Below, one piece after another: positions 8,500 through 17,990 of a stretch of 64,000 bases of DNA (the first letter of the stretch is position 1; each line of letters opens with the position of its first letter). Under the pieces are notes generated by a model, which worked only from the letters and a program-made list of their open reading frames with translations, was not told where the DNA came from and ran no database searches. The DNA is from Pseudonocardia sp. SCN 73-27 (lineage in GTDB: Bacteria > Actinomycetota > Actinomycetes > Mycobacteriales > Pseudonocardiaceae): the NCBI GenBank assembly GCA_001725415.1, contig MEGH01000011.1, forward strand, positions 1-64,000. Direction: 5' to 3'. The translations under genes were made by a program, and so were the position numbers.

Positions 8500-9411
8500 T
8501 CACTTCGTCTTCGGGGCGGTGACCTTGGACAGGAAGGCCGCCAGGAGCTGGAAGATCGTGATGATCAGGATGAGGGTGATCGCCGCGCCCCAGAGCCGGT
8601 CGGCGCCGGCGTCGGTGGGGTTGGTGCGCTCGACGGTCATCATCAGCGGCAGCGATGCCATGTTGCCGCCGAAGATGTCGAAGTTGATGTAGGGCGCGTA
8701 CGCCACCAGGATCAGCACGGGTGCGGTCTCGCCCATGACGCGGGCGAGCGCGAGCACGATGCCGGTGAGCATGCCCGACAGCGCCGTGGGGATGACGACC
8801 TTCACGATCGTCTTCCACTTGGGCACGCCGAGCGCGTACGACGCCTCACGCAGGTCGTCGGGGACGATGCGCAGCATCTCCTCCGTCGAGCGGACGACGA
8901 CCGGCAGCATCAGCAGCACGAGTGCGAGCGACACCGCGAAGGCGCTGCGAGGCAGGCCGAAGATCGAGATCCAGACCGCGTAGACGAACAGCGCGGCGAC
9001 GATCGAGGGGACACCGGTGAGGATGTCGACCATGAACGTCGTCGCCCGGGCGAGCCGGGTCCCGGCGCCGTACTCGACGAGGTAGATCGCGACCATGATG
9101 CCGATGGGTGTCGCGATGATCGCGCAGACGAGACCTTGGAGCAGGGTGCCGACGATCGCGTGGTACGCGCCGCCGCCCGCCTGTCGGGCGAGCAGGCCGT
9201 TGAGCGACTGCGACCACCAGGACGAGCTGGCGATCGCGGCGATGCCCTGGCTGACGACGGTCCAGATGACCCACACCAGCGGCACGAGCGCGATGAGGAA
9301 CGCGAGCGTCATCAGGACGGTCGCGACGGTGTTGCGTGCCTTGCGGCCGGCGCTGATGCCGGTGAAGGTCGGCGCGGTCGCGGACTTGTCGAGGTCGACG
9401 GTGGTGCTCAT
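8500..9411 (-). CDS. pstA: phosphate ABC transporter permease PstA
   Basis: A 303-residue integral membrane protein with six predicted helices. The ABC-coupling loop is [29 protein letters not shown] (EAA motif, residues about 205-233). GEYGAGTR-type and [16 protein letters not shown] segments are characteristic of PstA. The ATG at 9411 overlaps the pstC stop (ATGA), showing translational coupling and fixing the start. Confidence 0.95.
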   Translation of the reverse strand: MSTTVDLDKSATAPTFTGISAGRKARNTVATVLMTLAFLIALVPLVWVIWTVVSQGIAAIASSSWWSQSLNGLLARQAGGGAYHAIVGTLLQGLVCAIIATPIGIMVAIYLVEYGAGTRLARATTFMVDILTGVPSIVAALFVYAVWISIFGLPRSAFAVSLALVLLMLPVVVRSTEEMLRIVPDDLREASYALGVPKWKTIVKVVIPTALSGMLTGIVLALARVMGETAPVLILVAYAPYINFDIFGGNMASLPLMMTVERTNPTDAGADRLWGAAITLILIITIFQLLAAFLSKVTAPKTK

Positions 9412-10517
9412 GCCTTGGCTCCCGAGCGCGCGATGACCCAGCGGGCTGCCGCGTTGACGAGGAACGTCAGCACGAACAGGACGAGACCCGCCGCGATGAA
9501 CGCGCCCGCCGACAGGTTGTTGTTGAGCTCGGCGAACGACAGGGCGATCTTCGAGGCGAACGTGGCGCCACCGTCGAAGAGGCTGCCCGTGAAGATCGCG
9601 GGCGTGGCCGCCAGGATGATCATCAGGGCGATCGTCTCGCCGAGCGCGCGGCCGAGGCCGAGCATCGAGGCGCTGACGTAGCCGGCGCGGCCGAAGGGCC
9701 ACACCGTCATCCGCACGACCTCCCACTTCGTCGCGCCGAGGGCGAGTGCCGCCTCGATGTGGGCGCGCGGCGTGCGCGCGAACACCTCGCGGCTGATGGC
9801 GGTGATGATCGGCAGGATCATGACCGCGAGCACGATGCCGGCGGTGAAGACCGTCGCACCGGCGATCGACACGTTGCCCGGGGAGAACAGGAAGAACCAG
9901 CCCAGGTTGTCCTGCAGCCACAGCGCGAACGGCTGGATCACAGGCGCCAGGACGAACAGGCCCCAGAGGCCGAAGATGATCGACGGCACGGCGGCCAGCA
10001 GGTCGACCATGTAGCCGAAGGGCCGCGCCACCTTGGCCGGCGCGTACTGGGTGAGGAACAGGGCGATGCCCAGTCCGATCGGCATGGCCAGGACCAGCGC
10101 GAACAGCGACACCTCGACGGTGACGAGCAGCAGGTCGAGGATGCCGAAGTGCAGGTTGTTCGGGTCGCCGGCCTCGAACTGCCGGCTGGTGAGGAAGTTG
10201 GCGTTGTTCTGCAGCAGCGGCGGGATCGCCTGGATCAGCAGGAACACACCGATTGCGCCGATGAGCGCGACGACGAAGGCACCCGAGCCCGTGGCGAGGA
10301 ACCGGAAGATCCGGTCGCCACGCTGGACGAAGGTGGCGCCGGCGGTGCCCTGTTCGGGGGGCGGAGGTTCGGTGGGGGGGATACCGGCCTCCGGAACCGA
10401 GGCTGAGACGGAAGCGCCCCACCGGTCACCGGGTTCACCGATGCCGGCGGGGCCGTCCGTCACGGTCGGGTCGCTCAACGCACGCCCTCGCCGGAGCTCG
10501 GGCGGCGCTGCGCGCAC
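9408..10517 (-). CDS. pstC: phosphate ABC transporter permease PstC
   Basis: A 369-residue permease. Residues 1-75 are a Pro/Gly-rich cytoplasmic extension; six membrane helices follow. Family marks are [20 protein letters not shown] and the EAA loop [25 protein letters not shown]. Pairs with PstA to form the phosphate channel. GTG at 10517 gives the longest reading; a later TTG (10478) is possible because the extension is poorly conserved. It lies 73 nt after pstS. Confidence 0.93.
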   Translation of the reverse strand: MRAAPPELRRGRALSDPTVTDGPAGIGEPGDRWGASVSASVPEAGIPPTEPPPPEQGTAGATFVQRGDRIFRFLATGSGAFVVALIGAIGVFLLIQAIPPLLQNNANFLTSRQFEAGDPNNLHFGILDLLLVTVEVSLFALVLAMPIGLGIALFLTQYAPAKVARPFGYMVDLLAAVPSIIFGLWGLFVLAPVIQPFALWLQDNLGWFFLFSPGNVSIAGATVFTAGIVLAVMILPIITAISREVFARTPRAHIEAALALGATKWEVVRMTVWPFGRAGYVSASMLGLGRALGETIALMIILAATPAIFTGSLFDGGATFASKIALSFAELNNNLSAGAFIAAGLVLFVLTFLVNAAARWVIARSGAKA

Positions 10518-10590
10518 GCGCTGAACTGATCGATCGCTCGCTCGAGCTCGCTCATTGCGTCGTCTCCGTGATTCTGCCAGTGGGCGAAGG

Positions 10591-11706
10591 TCAGGCGATG
10601 GCCTGGATCGCGGTCAGCAGCTTCTGCTGGAACTCGGCCGGGAGCGGCGCGTAGCCGGCGGCGGAGAGGTTGGCCTGGCCGTCGGTGGCGGCAACCGTCA
10701 GGAAGGACTTGACGGCGGTCGCGGTGGCGGCGTCGTAGCCCTTCGAGCAGACGATCTCGTACGTCGCCAGGAACAGCGGGTACGAGCCGGCCGGGGGCTC
10801 GGCGTAGGTCTTGGTCAGGTCGAGGGTCAGGTCGTTGCCCTGGCCGGTGACCGTGACGCCGGAGATCGCCTTGCCGACGTTGGCGTCGGTCAGCTCGACC
10901 GCACCCGAACCGCTGTCGATCTTGGCCATGCCCAGCTTGTTGTCCTGCGCGAACGACAGCTCGACGTAGCCGATGGAGCCCTCGGTCGCGGCGATGGCCT
11001 GCGCGACACCCGCGGAGCCCTGCGCACCGGAGCCGACGCCACCGTTGAACTTCTTGCCGGCGTCCTGGGTCCAGGCGCCCTTCGAGGAGGCCTTCAGGTA
11101 CTTCTGGAAGTTGTCGGTGGTGCCCGAGTCGTCGGAACGGAAGACGACGTTGATGGGCGTGGCCGGCAGGGTGACGCCGCTGTTCAGCGCCGCGATGGCC
11201 GGGTCGTTCCAGGTCTTGATCTGGCCGTTGAAGATCTTGGCGGCGGTCTCGCCGTTGAGGGTGAGCGAGTCGGCGCCGGCGACCTTGTAGGCGATCGCGA
11301 CGGGGCCGAACACCATCGGCAGGTTCCACGCCGGGTTGCTCTGGCAGCGGGTCGCGGCCGGGCCGGTCTCGGTGGAGCTGAGGGCGGAGTCCGAGCCACC
11401 GAAGTCGACGAGGCCGGCGGTGAACTGCTTGACGCCCGCGCCGGAACCGGTCGGGTTGTAGGCGATCTTGCTGTTCGAGCACTTGGCCTGGTAGGCCTGC
11501 GCGAACACGTCCATCGCGTTCTTCTGGGCCGACGAGCCCTCGGCCGTGAGGCTGGCCTTGCCGTTGCAGTCGACGGCCGGCGAGTTGGCCGACGAGGTCC
11601 CGCCGGCACCCGAGCCGCCGGCGTTGGGGTCGCTGCCACATGCGGCCAGCAGGATCGCGCCCGCCGCCGCCAGTGCGACCACGAGCCCGTGGCGCTGGAG
11701 CTTCAC
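10591..11706 (-). CDS. pstS: phosphate-binding lipoprotein PstS
   Basis: A 371-residue substrate-binding protein. The signal peptide ends at LLAACGSD (Cys23 lipidated). The mature protein shows the PstS phosphate-site segments [29 protein letters not shown] and [15 protein letters not shown], where Ser/Thr/Arg/Asp side chains bind phosphate. First gene of the operon. Its promoter region carries a PHO box at 11796-11817, so expression should rise when phosphate is scarce. Confidence 0.95.
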   Translation of the reverse strand: MKLQRHGLVVALAAAGAILLAACGSDPNAGGSGAGGTSSANSPAVDCNGKASLTAEGSSAQKNAMDVFAQAYQAKCSNSKIAYNPTGSGAGVKQFTAGLVDFGGSDSALSSTETGPAATRCQSNPAWNLPMVFGPVAIAYKVAGADSLTLNGETAAKIFNGQIKTWNDPAIAALNSGVTLPATPINVVFRSDDSGTTDNFQKYLKASSKGAWTQDAGKKFNGGVGSGAQGSAGVAQAIAATEGSIGYVELSFAQDNKLGMAKIDSGSGAVELTDANVGKAISGVTVTGQGNDLTLDLTKTYAEPPAGSYPLFLATYEIVCSKGYDAATATAVKSFLTVAATDGQANLSAAGYAPLPAEFQQKLLTAIQAIA

Positions 11707-11795
11707 TGGAATTGCCTCCGCTTGATCACATTTGTACGGCTCGGGGCGGCCGTTCGCGGAGGACGGTAGGCAGCCCGGGTGGCTAGCCGACCCTG

Positions 11796-11817
11796 ATCAG
11801 ATGAACGAGGAATGAAC
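11796..11817 (-). promoter_or_regulatory. PHO box upstream of pstS
   Basis: On the minus strand two 11-nt repeats, GTTCATTCCTC (11817-11807) and GTTCATCTGAT (11806-11796), form a PHO box 90 nt upstream of the pstS start. Same repeat period as the boxes at 5878 and 6892. Confidence 0.82.
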
Positions 11818-11921
11818 ACATCACAGGGCGTGCTGTGGATCACCACCCGATGGTGGTCGACGTGATCGTCTGACCAGCGCCGACACGACCACGGGTCGGG
11901 TTGCGCGGACATGAACGACGA

Positions 11922-12821
11922 TCAGCGGCGGTACATCACGTGCGAACGCCACGGGGTGAAACCCAGGCGGCGGTACACGGCGACCGCGGGCGCGTTGTCG
12001 GACTCCACGTACAGCATCACCGCGTCGAGACCCTGCGCACGCAGGTGCTCGAGCCCCGCGATCGTCAACGCCCCACCGAGGCGCCGGCCCTGCGCCGCCG
12101 GGTCGACCCCCAGGACGTACACCTCACCGATCGCGGGCCCCTCCGGGCCGGCCGGGTGGACCTTCGTCCAGTGGTAGCCCAGCAGCCGCTCGCCCTCGAC
12201 GGCGAGCAGGAACCCGGCCGGGTCGAACCACGGCTCCGCCTCCCGCTGCGCGACCTGCTCGTGCGTCCAGCCGCCCTGCTCGGGATGCCAGTCGAACGCG
12301 GCGTTGTTGACGCGCAGGAACTCCGCCTCGTCACGGCCGGGTTCGTACGCGCGCAGCACCACGCCGTCGGGGAGCTCAGCGGCGGGCAGCGGATCGCCCA
12401 GCTCGCGGCGCATCTGCCACAGCTCCCGGACCTTCGCCATGTCGTGCGTGACCGCGAGCCGTGCGGCACCCGGGTGCTCGCCGTGCGCCCACACCTCGAC
12501 CGGACCGCCCGCCCGGGCGACGACCTCGTCGACGAGTGACGTGCCGATCCCCTGCCGACGGAACCGCGGATCGACGACGAGCTCCGCCGTCGCCGCGCCG
12601 TCGCCGGAGGTGTCGAGCTGCGCGTACCCCGCCACGGCACCCTCGGCCGACGCCAGGACGTGCACGATCCCCGGGCCGCCGTGGCGCAGGTTGATCAGGA
12701 TCTGCTCCGACAGCGGGGCGATCCCGTCGGCCTCGGCGGCCGCGTCGGCGAGGGCCCGGACCGCCGCGGCGTCCTCGTCGCCGATGCGGTCCGACGTGGA
12801 CGGTGAGGCGGTTCCGGTCAT
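11922..12821 (-). CDS. mshD: mycothiol synthase (MshD)
   Basis: A 299-residue tandem GNAT acetyltransferase that performs the last step of mycothiol synthesis, acetylating Cys-GlcN-Ins with acetyl-CoA. The N-terminal GNAT repeat (TAELVVDPRFRRQGIGTSLVDE) and the C-terminal catalytic one (IGEVYVLGVDPAAQGRRLGGAL, then YVESDNAPAVAVYRRLGF) are both complete. It sits downstream of glnR on the same strand with a 30-nt gap, the same neighbour arrangement seen in mycobacteria. Confirms a mycothiol-using actinobacterium. Confidence 0.95.
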   Translation of the reverse strand: MTGTASPSTSDRIGDEDAAAVRALADAAAEADGIAPLSEQILINLRHGGPGIVHVLASAEGAVAGYAQLDTSGDGAATAELVVDPRFRRQGIGTSLVDEVVARAGGPVEVWAHGEHPGAARLAVTHDMAKVRELWQMRRELGDPLPAAELPDGVVLRAYEPGRDEAEFLRVNNAAFDWHPEQGGWTHEQVAQREAEPWFDPAGFLLAVEGERLLGYHWTKVHPAGPEGPAIGEVYVLGVDPAAQGRRLGGALTIAGLEHLRAQGLDAVMLYVESDNAPAVAVYRRLGFTPWRSHVMYRR

Positions 12822-12851
12822 GTCCCGAACCCTACGCGGGCCCAGCGGCGG

Positions 12852-13613
12852 TCAGCTGCGGTGCGACACGGGCTCCGGGGCCGGGTGCCCCTCCTCGTCG
12901 TCGTCGGACTGCTCGTCGAGCCCGCCGACCGCGACACCCATCGCGCCACGTGACGGCCGCACGAACTTGTAGCCGACGTTGCGCACCGTGCCGATCATCT
13001 GCTCGTGCTCGGTGCCGAGCTTGGCGCGCAACCGCCGCACGTGGACGTCCACGGTGCGGGTGCCGCCGAAGAAGTCGTAGCCCCACACCTCCTGCAGCAG
13101 CTGCGCGCGGGTGAACACCCGGCCCGCGTGCTGCGCGAGGTACTTGAGCAGCTCGAACTCCTTGTACGTGAGCTCGAGCAGGCGGCCCCGCAGCCGCGCC
13201 GAGTACGTCGCCTCGTCGATCACCAGCTCGCCCAGGACGAGCGCGCCACCGGTGGTCGCGGCGTCGCCACCGGGGCGGGCCCGCAGCAGCCGCAGCCGGG
13301 CGTCGACCTCCGCCGGGCCTGCGCCGGGCAGCAGGATCTCGTCGACGGCCCACTCCGAGGACACGGCCACCAGCCCGCCCTCGGTGAGGATCGCGACGAC
13401 GGGGACGTCGGTCCCCGTGCTGCCCAGCAGCCGGCACAGGCTGCGTGCGGCGACGAGATCGGTGCGGGCGTCGACCAGCACCGCGTCGTGGGGACCCGCG
13501 TCGAGCAGGGCGGCCACCTCGGGGGCGGCCGTGCGCACCCCGTGGGGCAGCAGCGTCAACGCGGGCAGGACCGACCCCGGATCGGGATCCGCAGTCAGCA
13601 GCAGGAGTTCCAC
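12852..13613 (-). CDS. glnR: GlnR-type orphan response regulator (nitrogen control)
   Basis: A 253-residue OmpR-type regulator. The receiver starts [11 protein letters not shown] and keeps one Asp (D48, [10 protein letters not shown]) but lacks the acidic pair needed for phosphorylation, as in GlnR of Mycobacterium and Streptomyces. The winged-helix domain ([20 protein letters not shown], then [17 protein letters not shown]) is nearly identical to mycobacterial GlnR. It controls nitrogen assimilation genes such as glnA and amtB. No kinase lies beside it. GTG start at 13613 behind GAGGAG. The short acidic tail (about 230-253) varies between genera. Confidence 0.93.
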   Translation of the reverse strand: MELLLLTADPDPGSVLPALTLLPHGVRTAAPEVAALLDAGPHDAVLVDARTDLVAARSLCRLLGSTGTDVPVVAILTEGGLVAVSSEWAVDEILLPGAGPAEVDARLRLLRARPGGDAATTGGALVLGELVIDEATYSARLRGRLLELTYKEFELLKYLAQHAGRVFTRAQLLQEVWGYDFFGGTRTVDVHVRRLRAKLGTEHEQMIGTVRNVGYKFVRPSRGAMGVAVGGLDEQSDDDEEGHPAPEPVSHRS

Positions 13614-13893
13614 CGCCGGCTCCTCTCCGCCGGGGGCGCGACCAGGCCGACCGGCACGTCACACGCGAAGCTCGACTCACGGCGACGGGAGCCGGTCCGC
13701 CCGGTGCCCGCCTCCGCGCGACCCGGTCGGGCCCCACGCGGAACGCTGGAACCATATCGGTTCAGCTGCACGATGTCCGGCGATCGCGGCGCACCTCACG
13801 GGCCTCCGCGGCCGTCCGGACGGGGCCGCCAGGGGCGGCGCCGGGCGCGCCCACTACCGTCGACGGGTCGGTTCGCCCGTGTCGGAGGTCGGA
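13614..13893. promoter_or_regulatory. intergenic region between divergent glnR and the LmeA-like gene
   Basis: A 280-nt region with an inverted repeat GAACC-ATATC-GGTTC at 13749-13763, a rare AT-rich spot in this DNA. The minus-strand TATGGT inside it could be the glnR -10, and TACCGT at 13855-13860 could be the -10 for the plus-strand gene, 33 nt before its start. No gene is supported here. Confidence 0.45.
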
Positions 13894-14691
13894 GTGAAGC
13901 GCCTGCTCGTCGCGCTGGTCGTGCTCGTCGGCGTCGTCCTGGCCGTCGACTACGGCGCGGCCGCCCTCGCCGAGTCCGCGGTCTCGCGGCAGATGCGCAC
14001 CCAGCTCGCCCTCACCGACGACCCCGACGTCCGCATCAACGGGTTCCCGTTCCTCACCCAGGCGATCTCGGGCGAGTACCGCAGCATCGACGTCACCGCC
14101 ACGCACCTGTCGGTCGGCCCGCTGCGCGAGGTCGAGGTCCGCGCCCAGCTGCGCGACGTCGACGCGCCGCTGTCGATGCTCCTCGGCTCCGGACCCAAGA
14201 CGTTCACCGTCGCCGAGGCCGACGGGACAGTCCGCATCGACGCCGACGACCTGCAGCGGCTCATGCCCGGCGTCACCAAGATGCGCATCGACAACATCGA
14301 CCGCACCACGCTGACCGACCTGGTCGACGAGGGCGCCTCGTCGTCGCTGCTCGGGGTGGACCTCGACTCGTCGGCCCGGGTCGTCGGCACCGTCGACCTC
14401 CCGGTGCTCGGCGAGAAGGAGGTCTCGGTCATCGCGTCGTTCCTGCTCGACGGCCGCGACATCCTGATCGTCCCCCACGACTTCCGCGTCGACGACGGCC
14501 ACGGCGACCGGCTCCCGCTGCCGGCCTCGCTGGTCTCGTCGCTGAAGGACCGCTTCACGATGCGCATCAGTCCCGGCACGCTGCCTTTCGAGGTGACGCC
14601 CCGGCTGCTGCGCCCGCGCGACGGCACGATCGAGATCAGCGGCACCATCGAGAACATGACGATCGGCGGAGCGTCCCCGCTCGCCCAGTGA
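13894..14691 (+). CDS. LmeA-like phospholipid-binding protein (DUF2993)
   Basis: A 265-residue secreted or membrane-anchored protein. An N-terminal hydrophobic helix (LLVALVVLVGVVLAVDY) is followed by a DUF2993 domain: VRINGFPFLTQAISGEYRSIDV (about 45-66), then a series of beta-strands with a Pro/Leu-rich end. In mycobacteria LmeA works in the periplasm in lipomannan elongation and binds phospholipid; that role is inferred. GTG start at 13894 chosen because GGAGG (13884-13888) is 5 nt ahead. Followed after 43 nt by a membrane thioredoxin. Confidence 0.75.
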   Translation: MKRLLVALVVLVGVVLAVDYGAAALAESAVSRQMRTQLALTDDPDVRINGFPFLTQAISGEYRSIDVTATHLSVGPLREVEVRAQLRDVDAPLSMLLGSGPKTFTVAEADGTVRIDADDLQRLMPGVTKMRIDNIDRTTLTDLVDEGASSSLLGVDLDSSARVVGTVDLPVLGEKEVSVIASFLLDGRDILIVPHDFRVDDGHGDRLPLPASLVSSLKDRFTMRISPGTLPFEVTPRLLRPRDGTIEISGTIENMTIGGASPLAQ

Positions 14692-14734
14692 GCCCCGCCG
14701 GAATGTCCGCCGCGTCACCGGCGTTGGGCCGCAC

Positions 14735-15163
14735 GTGAACACCACCGGGTTGTGGGTGGTCGTCGGCGTGCTCGTCGTCGCGACCGTGGCCGGGCTCGTG
14801 ATGCGGGCCCGCACCGGACGTGTCCGGACATCCACGGTCCCGGCCGCTGCCGCGGGATGGTCGCTCGCCGGCCACGACCCCGCCGCCGACGACCGCGTCC
14901 TGCTGCTGCAGGTGTCCTCCCCGGTGTGCACCCCGTGCCGCCAGACCGCCACGCTCCTCGACGAGCTGAGCGCCACCACCCCCGGTCTCGTGCACGTCGA
15001 GGTCGACGTCTCCGACCGGCCCGACGTGGCCACCGAACTGGGCATCATGCGCACCCCGACGACCGTCGCGTTCGACCGGTCGGGCACGGAGCTGCTGCGC
15101 GTCTCCGGGGTGCCACGGCGTCCCGATCTCGTCGACGCGATCACCCCCTCGCTGGGCACGTGA
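14735..15163 (+). CDS. membrane-anchored thioredoxin-like protein
   Basis: A 142-residue protein with one N-terminal membrane helix (LWVVVGVLVVATVAGLVM) and an extracytoplasmic thioredoxin fold. The active site is SSPVCTPCRQT (CTPC), and the cis-proline segment is MRTPTTVAF. It corresponds in position to the ThiX gene next to the sulfurtransferase operon of mycobacteria. It probably handles disulfides or sulfur relay outside the membrane; the substrate is unknown. Confidence 0.8.
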   Translation: MNTTGLWVVVGVLVVATVAGLVMRARTGRVRTSTVPAAAAGWSLAGHDPAADDRVLLLQVSSPVCTPCRQTATLLDELSATTPGLVHVEVDVSDRPDVATELGIMRTPTTVAFDRSGTELLRVSGVPRRPDLVDAITPSLGT

Positions 15164-15221
15164 CGCACGCCATGCATCCCGACCCTCGGACCTGGGATTC
15201 CCGCTTTGCGGGATCCTCCGT

Positions 15222-15227
15222 TACTCT
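15222..15227 (+). promoter_or_regulatory. -10 element of a leaderless promoter for the sulfur operon
   Basis: TACTCT at 15222-15227 sits 7 nt before the GTG of the leader peptide at 15235. This spacing puts the transcription start on the GTG itself, the hallmark of a leaderless actinobacterial transcript. No clear -35 is seen. Confidence 0.65.
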
Positions 15228-15234
15228 CGGCACC

Positions 15235-15309
15235 GTGAACTGGCCGCTGACCAAACGACGCGCAGTCGATCTGTGCCGCGTCGGCAGCTGCCTGTGTCGC
15301 GTCTCCTGA
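15235..15309 (+). CDS. Cys-rich leader peptide (cysteine attenuator)
   Basis: A 24-residue peptide ending in LCRVGSCLCRVS, with three Cys codons in its last eleven codons, 89 nt before the DUF4395 gene. Such leaderless short reading frames with a Cys-rich end are known upstream of sulfur-assimilation operons in mycobacteria, where ribosome stalling at low cysteinyl-tRNA relieves attenuation. Here the peptide starts at the predicted transcription start and hairpins follow. It has no Shine-Dalgarno site, in line with leaderless translation. Confidence 0.78.
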   Translation: MNWPLTKRRAVDLCRVGSCLCRVS

Positions 15310-15324
15310 GGCCGGCCCACTCCC

Positions 15325-15393
15325 GTCCACCCGTGTGACACACGGGCACGCGTGCGCGCCGGACACGAACCTCGATCCGTTCGTATCCAGGAG
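15325..15393 (+). promoter_or_regulatory. attenuator-like hairpins between leader peptide and DUF4395 gene
   Basis: Two hairpins follow the leader stop: CCCGTG/CACGGG (15330-15335 with 15341-15346, loop 5) and ACGAAC/GTTCGT (15365-15370 with 15379-15384, loop 8). The second ends 4 nt before the AGGAG ribosome site (15389-15393) of the DUF4395 gene and could limit its access. The exact switch is inferred. Confidence 0.5.
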
Positions 15394-15398
15394 AACCC

Positions 15399-15907
15399 AT
15401 GTCCACACCGGATGGCTCCGCCGCGCCCGCGGCGGGTCCCGGTCCCGCCCCGGGTGAGCCTTCGCTCGACCCGCGCGGCGTCCGCTTCGCCGCGTCCCTC
15501 ACCACCGTCGTGCTCGTGCTCGTGCTGCTCGCAGGCAGCGGCTGGCTGGCCGCGGCGCAGGCCGTCGTGTTCGCCGTCGGGGCGTTCGCCGGCATGCGGT
15601 TCGCGCCCTACTCGCTGCTGTACCGGGCGCTGCTCGCACGTCGCCTCGGCCCGCCCACCGAGCGGGAGGACGCCGCACCCGTGCGGTTCTCCCAGCTCGT
15701 GGGCTTCCTGTTCGCCACCGTCGCCGCGATCGGCTACCTCACGGGCGCGACGACCCTCGGGATCGTCGCCACCGCGTTCGCGCTCGCGGCGGCATTCCTC
15801 AACGCGGCCTTCGGCTTCTGCCTCGGCTGCGAGATGTACACCCTCATCTCCCGCACCCGGGCCCGGCTTCGGGCCCGCAACCCGCACACCGCAGAAGGAG
15901 CGACCGC

Positions 15908-15911
<4 letters not shown>
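15399..15911 (+). CDS. DUF4395 membrane protein of a sulfur operon
   Basis: A 170-residue protein with about four membrane helices (residues 35-55, 56-75, 110-125 and 130-150). The conserved C-terminal GFCLGCEMY (two Cys) is the family mark and could handle sulfur or disulfides at the membrane. It is the first full gene after the Cys leader peptide and its stop overlaps the sseA start (ATGA). Function is unknown; genomic pairing with SseA-type rhodaneses is regular in actinobacteria. Confidence 0.85.
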
Positions 15912-16746
<835 letters not shown>

Positions 16747-16747
<1 letters not shown>

Positions 16748-17046
16748 TGTGCGGCGCACCTGGCCAGGCCGTCGCGCTGCCCGCGGGCACCGACCTGGAG
16801 AAGCAGACCGTCCTCGCCGGCCGCGTCGTCGCCGAGGGTTCGCCCGTCGGTGGCGCGTTCGTCCGCCTGCTCGACGGCACCGGCGAGTTCACCGCCGAGG
16901 TCGTGTCCTCGGCGTCGGGCGACTTCCGGTTCTTCGCCGCGCCCGGCACCTGGACCGTCCGCGCGCTGTCGCGCTCGGGCAACGGCGAGGCGGTCCTGAC
17001 CGCCGACGGGCCCGGCCTGCATCAGACGCAGGTCGCGGTCGCCTGA
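16747..17046 (+). CDS. DUF1416 (SseC-like) protein
   Basis: A 99-residue protein starting MCGAPGQ, with a beta-rich, transthyretin-like core (VLAGRVVAEGSPVGGAFVRLLD, FRFFAAPGTWTVRALS). The conserved second-residue Cys is a candidate sulfur acceptor. In mycobacteria its homologue SseC is encoded next to CysA2/SseA and linked to sulfur metabolism. Starts on the last base of the sseA stop (TGATG). Last gene of the operon; the hairpin at 17066 follows 19 nt later. Confidence 0.85.
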
Positions 17047-17065
17047 CACGCACCACGCAGTACCT

Positions 17066-17104
17066 CGAACGCCGCTCCGGACCTCGCGTCCGGGGCGGCG
17101 TTCG
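17066..17104 (+). terminator. terminator of the sulfur operon
   Basis: A perfect or near-perfect 17-bp stem (17066-17082 with 17088-17104, one T-G pair) and a 5-nt CTCGC loop, located 19 nt after the DUF1416 stop. Confidence 0.8.
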
Positions 17105-17141
17105 GCGTGACGGGCACCCCACGCGACTATGCTCCGCGGCC

Positions 17142-17258
17142 GTGCACTGGATGTTCACCGGACTGTTGATCGCGGTCAGCGTGGGGATCGCCGGCTACAC
17201 CGGCCTCCTGTTGCGCAGGCTGTTCACCACCACCCCCCACCACGACGAGGCACAGTGA
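17142..17258 (+). CDS. 38-residue single-helix membrane peptide
   Basis: A short frame GTG 17142 to TGA 17258, product MHWMFTGLLIAVSVGIAGYT... with one membrane helix (about 4-26), then LLRRLF and a His-containing tail. TATGCT (17128-17133) is 8 nt upstream, suggesting a leaderless transcript that starts at the GTG. Its stop overlaps the GTG of the nitrobindin-like gene (GTGA), which supports that it is real and translated. Function unknown; it may anchor or insert near the nitrobindin. Confidence 0.65.
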   Translation: MHWMFTGLLIAVSVGIAGYTGLLLRRLFTTTPHHDEAQ

Positions 17259-17929
17259 GCTCCCCCTCCGACCCGGCAGACCCCTCGGCCCCCGCCGATC
17301 CCTCGGCGCCCACCGAGCCAGAGCTGAGCACGACGATCCAGGGCCCCGCGCACGCCGCGCCCGACTCGCCGCAGCGCAACCGGCCCCGCTGGGAGGACCT
17401 GCCGGTCCCCGACGACACCGCCAACCTCCGCGAGGGACCCGACCTCAACGAGGCCTGTCTCGGCCTGCTCCCCCTGATCGGGGTGTGGCGCGGCACCGGC
17501 GAGGTCGTCTACCCGACGATCGACGGCCCGTACCACTACGCCCAGCAGCTCGTGTTCGCCCACGACGGCCGGCCCTTCGTCAGCTACGAGGCCCGCGCCT
17601 GGCTGCTCGACGAGGACGGCAAGGTCATCCGGCAGGCCGCCCGCGAGACCGGCTTCTGGCGGCCCCAGGCCGACGGCACCCTCGAGGTGCTCATCGCGCA
17701 CGCCACCGGGATCCTCGAGATCTTCTACGGCAAGGCCCGCACGCTGACGTCGTGGGAGATCGAGACCGACGCCGTCGCCCGCACCGCCACGGCCAAGGAG
17801 GTCACCGGCTCCCACCGGCTCTACGGCCTCGTCGAGGGCGGCGACCTCGCCTACGTCGACGAGCGCGCCATGATGGGCCAGCCCATGCAGCCGCACCTCT
17901 CGGCCCTGCTGCACCGCATCGCCGGCTAG
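17255..17929 (+). CDS. nitrobindin-like heme beta-barrel protein (FABP family, DUF1794)
   Basis: A 224-residue protein. A Pro/Ala/Ser-rich N-terminal 45 residues is followed by the ten-stranded barrel: LLPLIGVWRGTGEVVYPTI (GxWxGxG, about 70-85), VSYEARAWLLD, ETGFWRP and VTGSHRLYGLVEGGDLAYV. The conserved C-terminal His in MQPHLSALLHRI is the usual heme-iron ligand. M. tuberculosis nitrobindin (Rv0813c) binds ferric heme and can isomerise peroxynitrite. GTG at 17255 is coupled to the upstream peptide. Confidence 0.87.
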   Translation: MSSPSDPADPSAPADPSAPTEPELSTTIQGPAHAAPDSPQRNRPRWEDLPVPDDTANLREGPDLNEACLGLLPLIGVWRGTGEVVYPTIDGPYHYAQQLVFAHDGRPFVSYEARAWLLDEDGKVIRQAARETGFWRPQADGTLEVLIAHATGILEIFYGKARTLTSWEIETDAVARTATAKEVTGSHRLYGLVEGGDLAYVDERAMMGQPMQPHLSALLHRIAG

Positions 17930-17938
17930 ACCCTGTGC

Positions 17939-17970
17939 GCGGTAACGGTCGCTGTGGCGACCATTACCGC
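17939..17970. terminator. bidirectional terminator between convergent genes
   Basis: A 14-bp stem (17939-17952 with 17957-17970, one mismatch) and a TGTG loop, placed between the nitrobindin-like gene and the convergent gene ending at 17991. Confidence 0.75.
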
Positions 17971-17990
17971 CCACGACCTCCGGGCGGGCC

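Noticed and set aside
17939-17970. GGTAAC...GTTACC-like repeat considered as a GlnR operator
   Set aside because: It lies between two convergent gene ends and forms a good hairpin; terminator is the simpler explanation.
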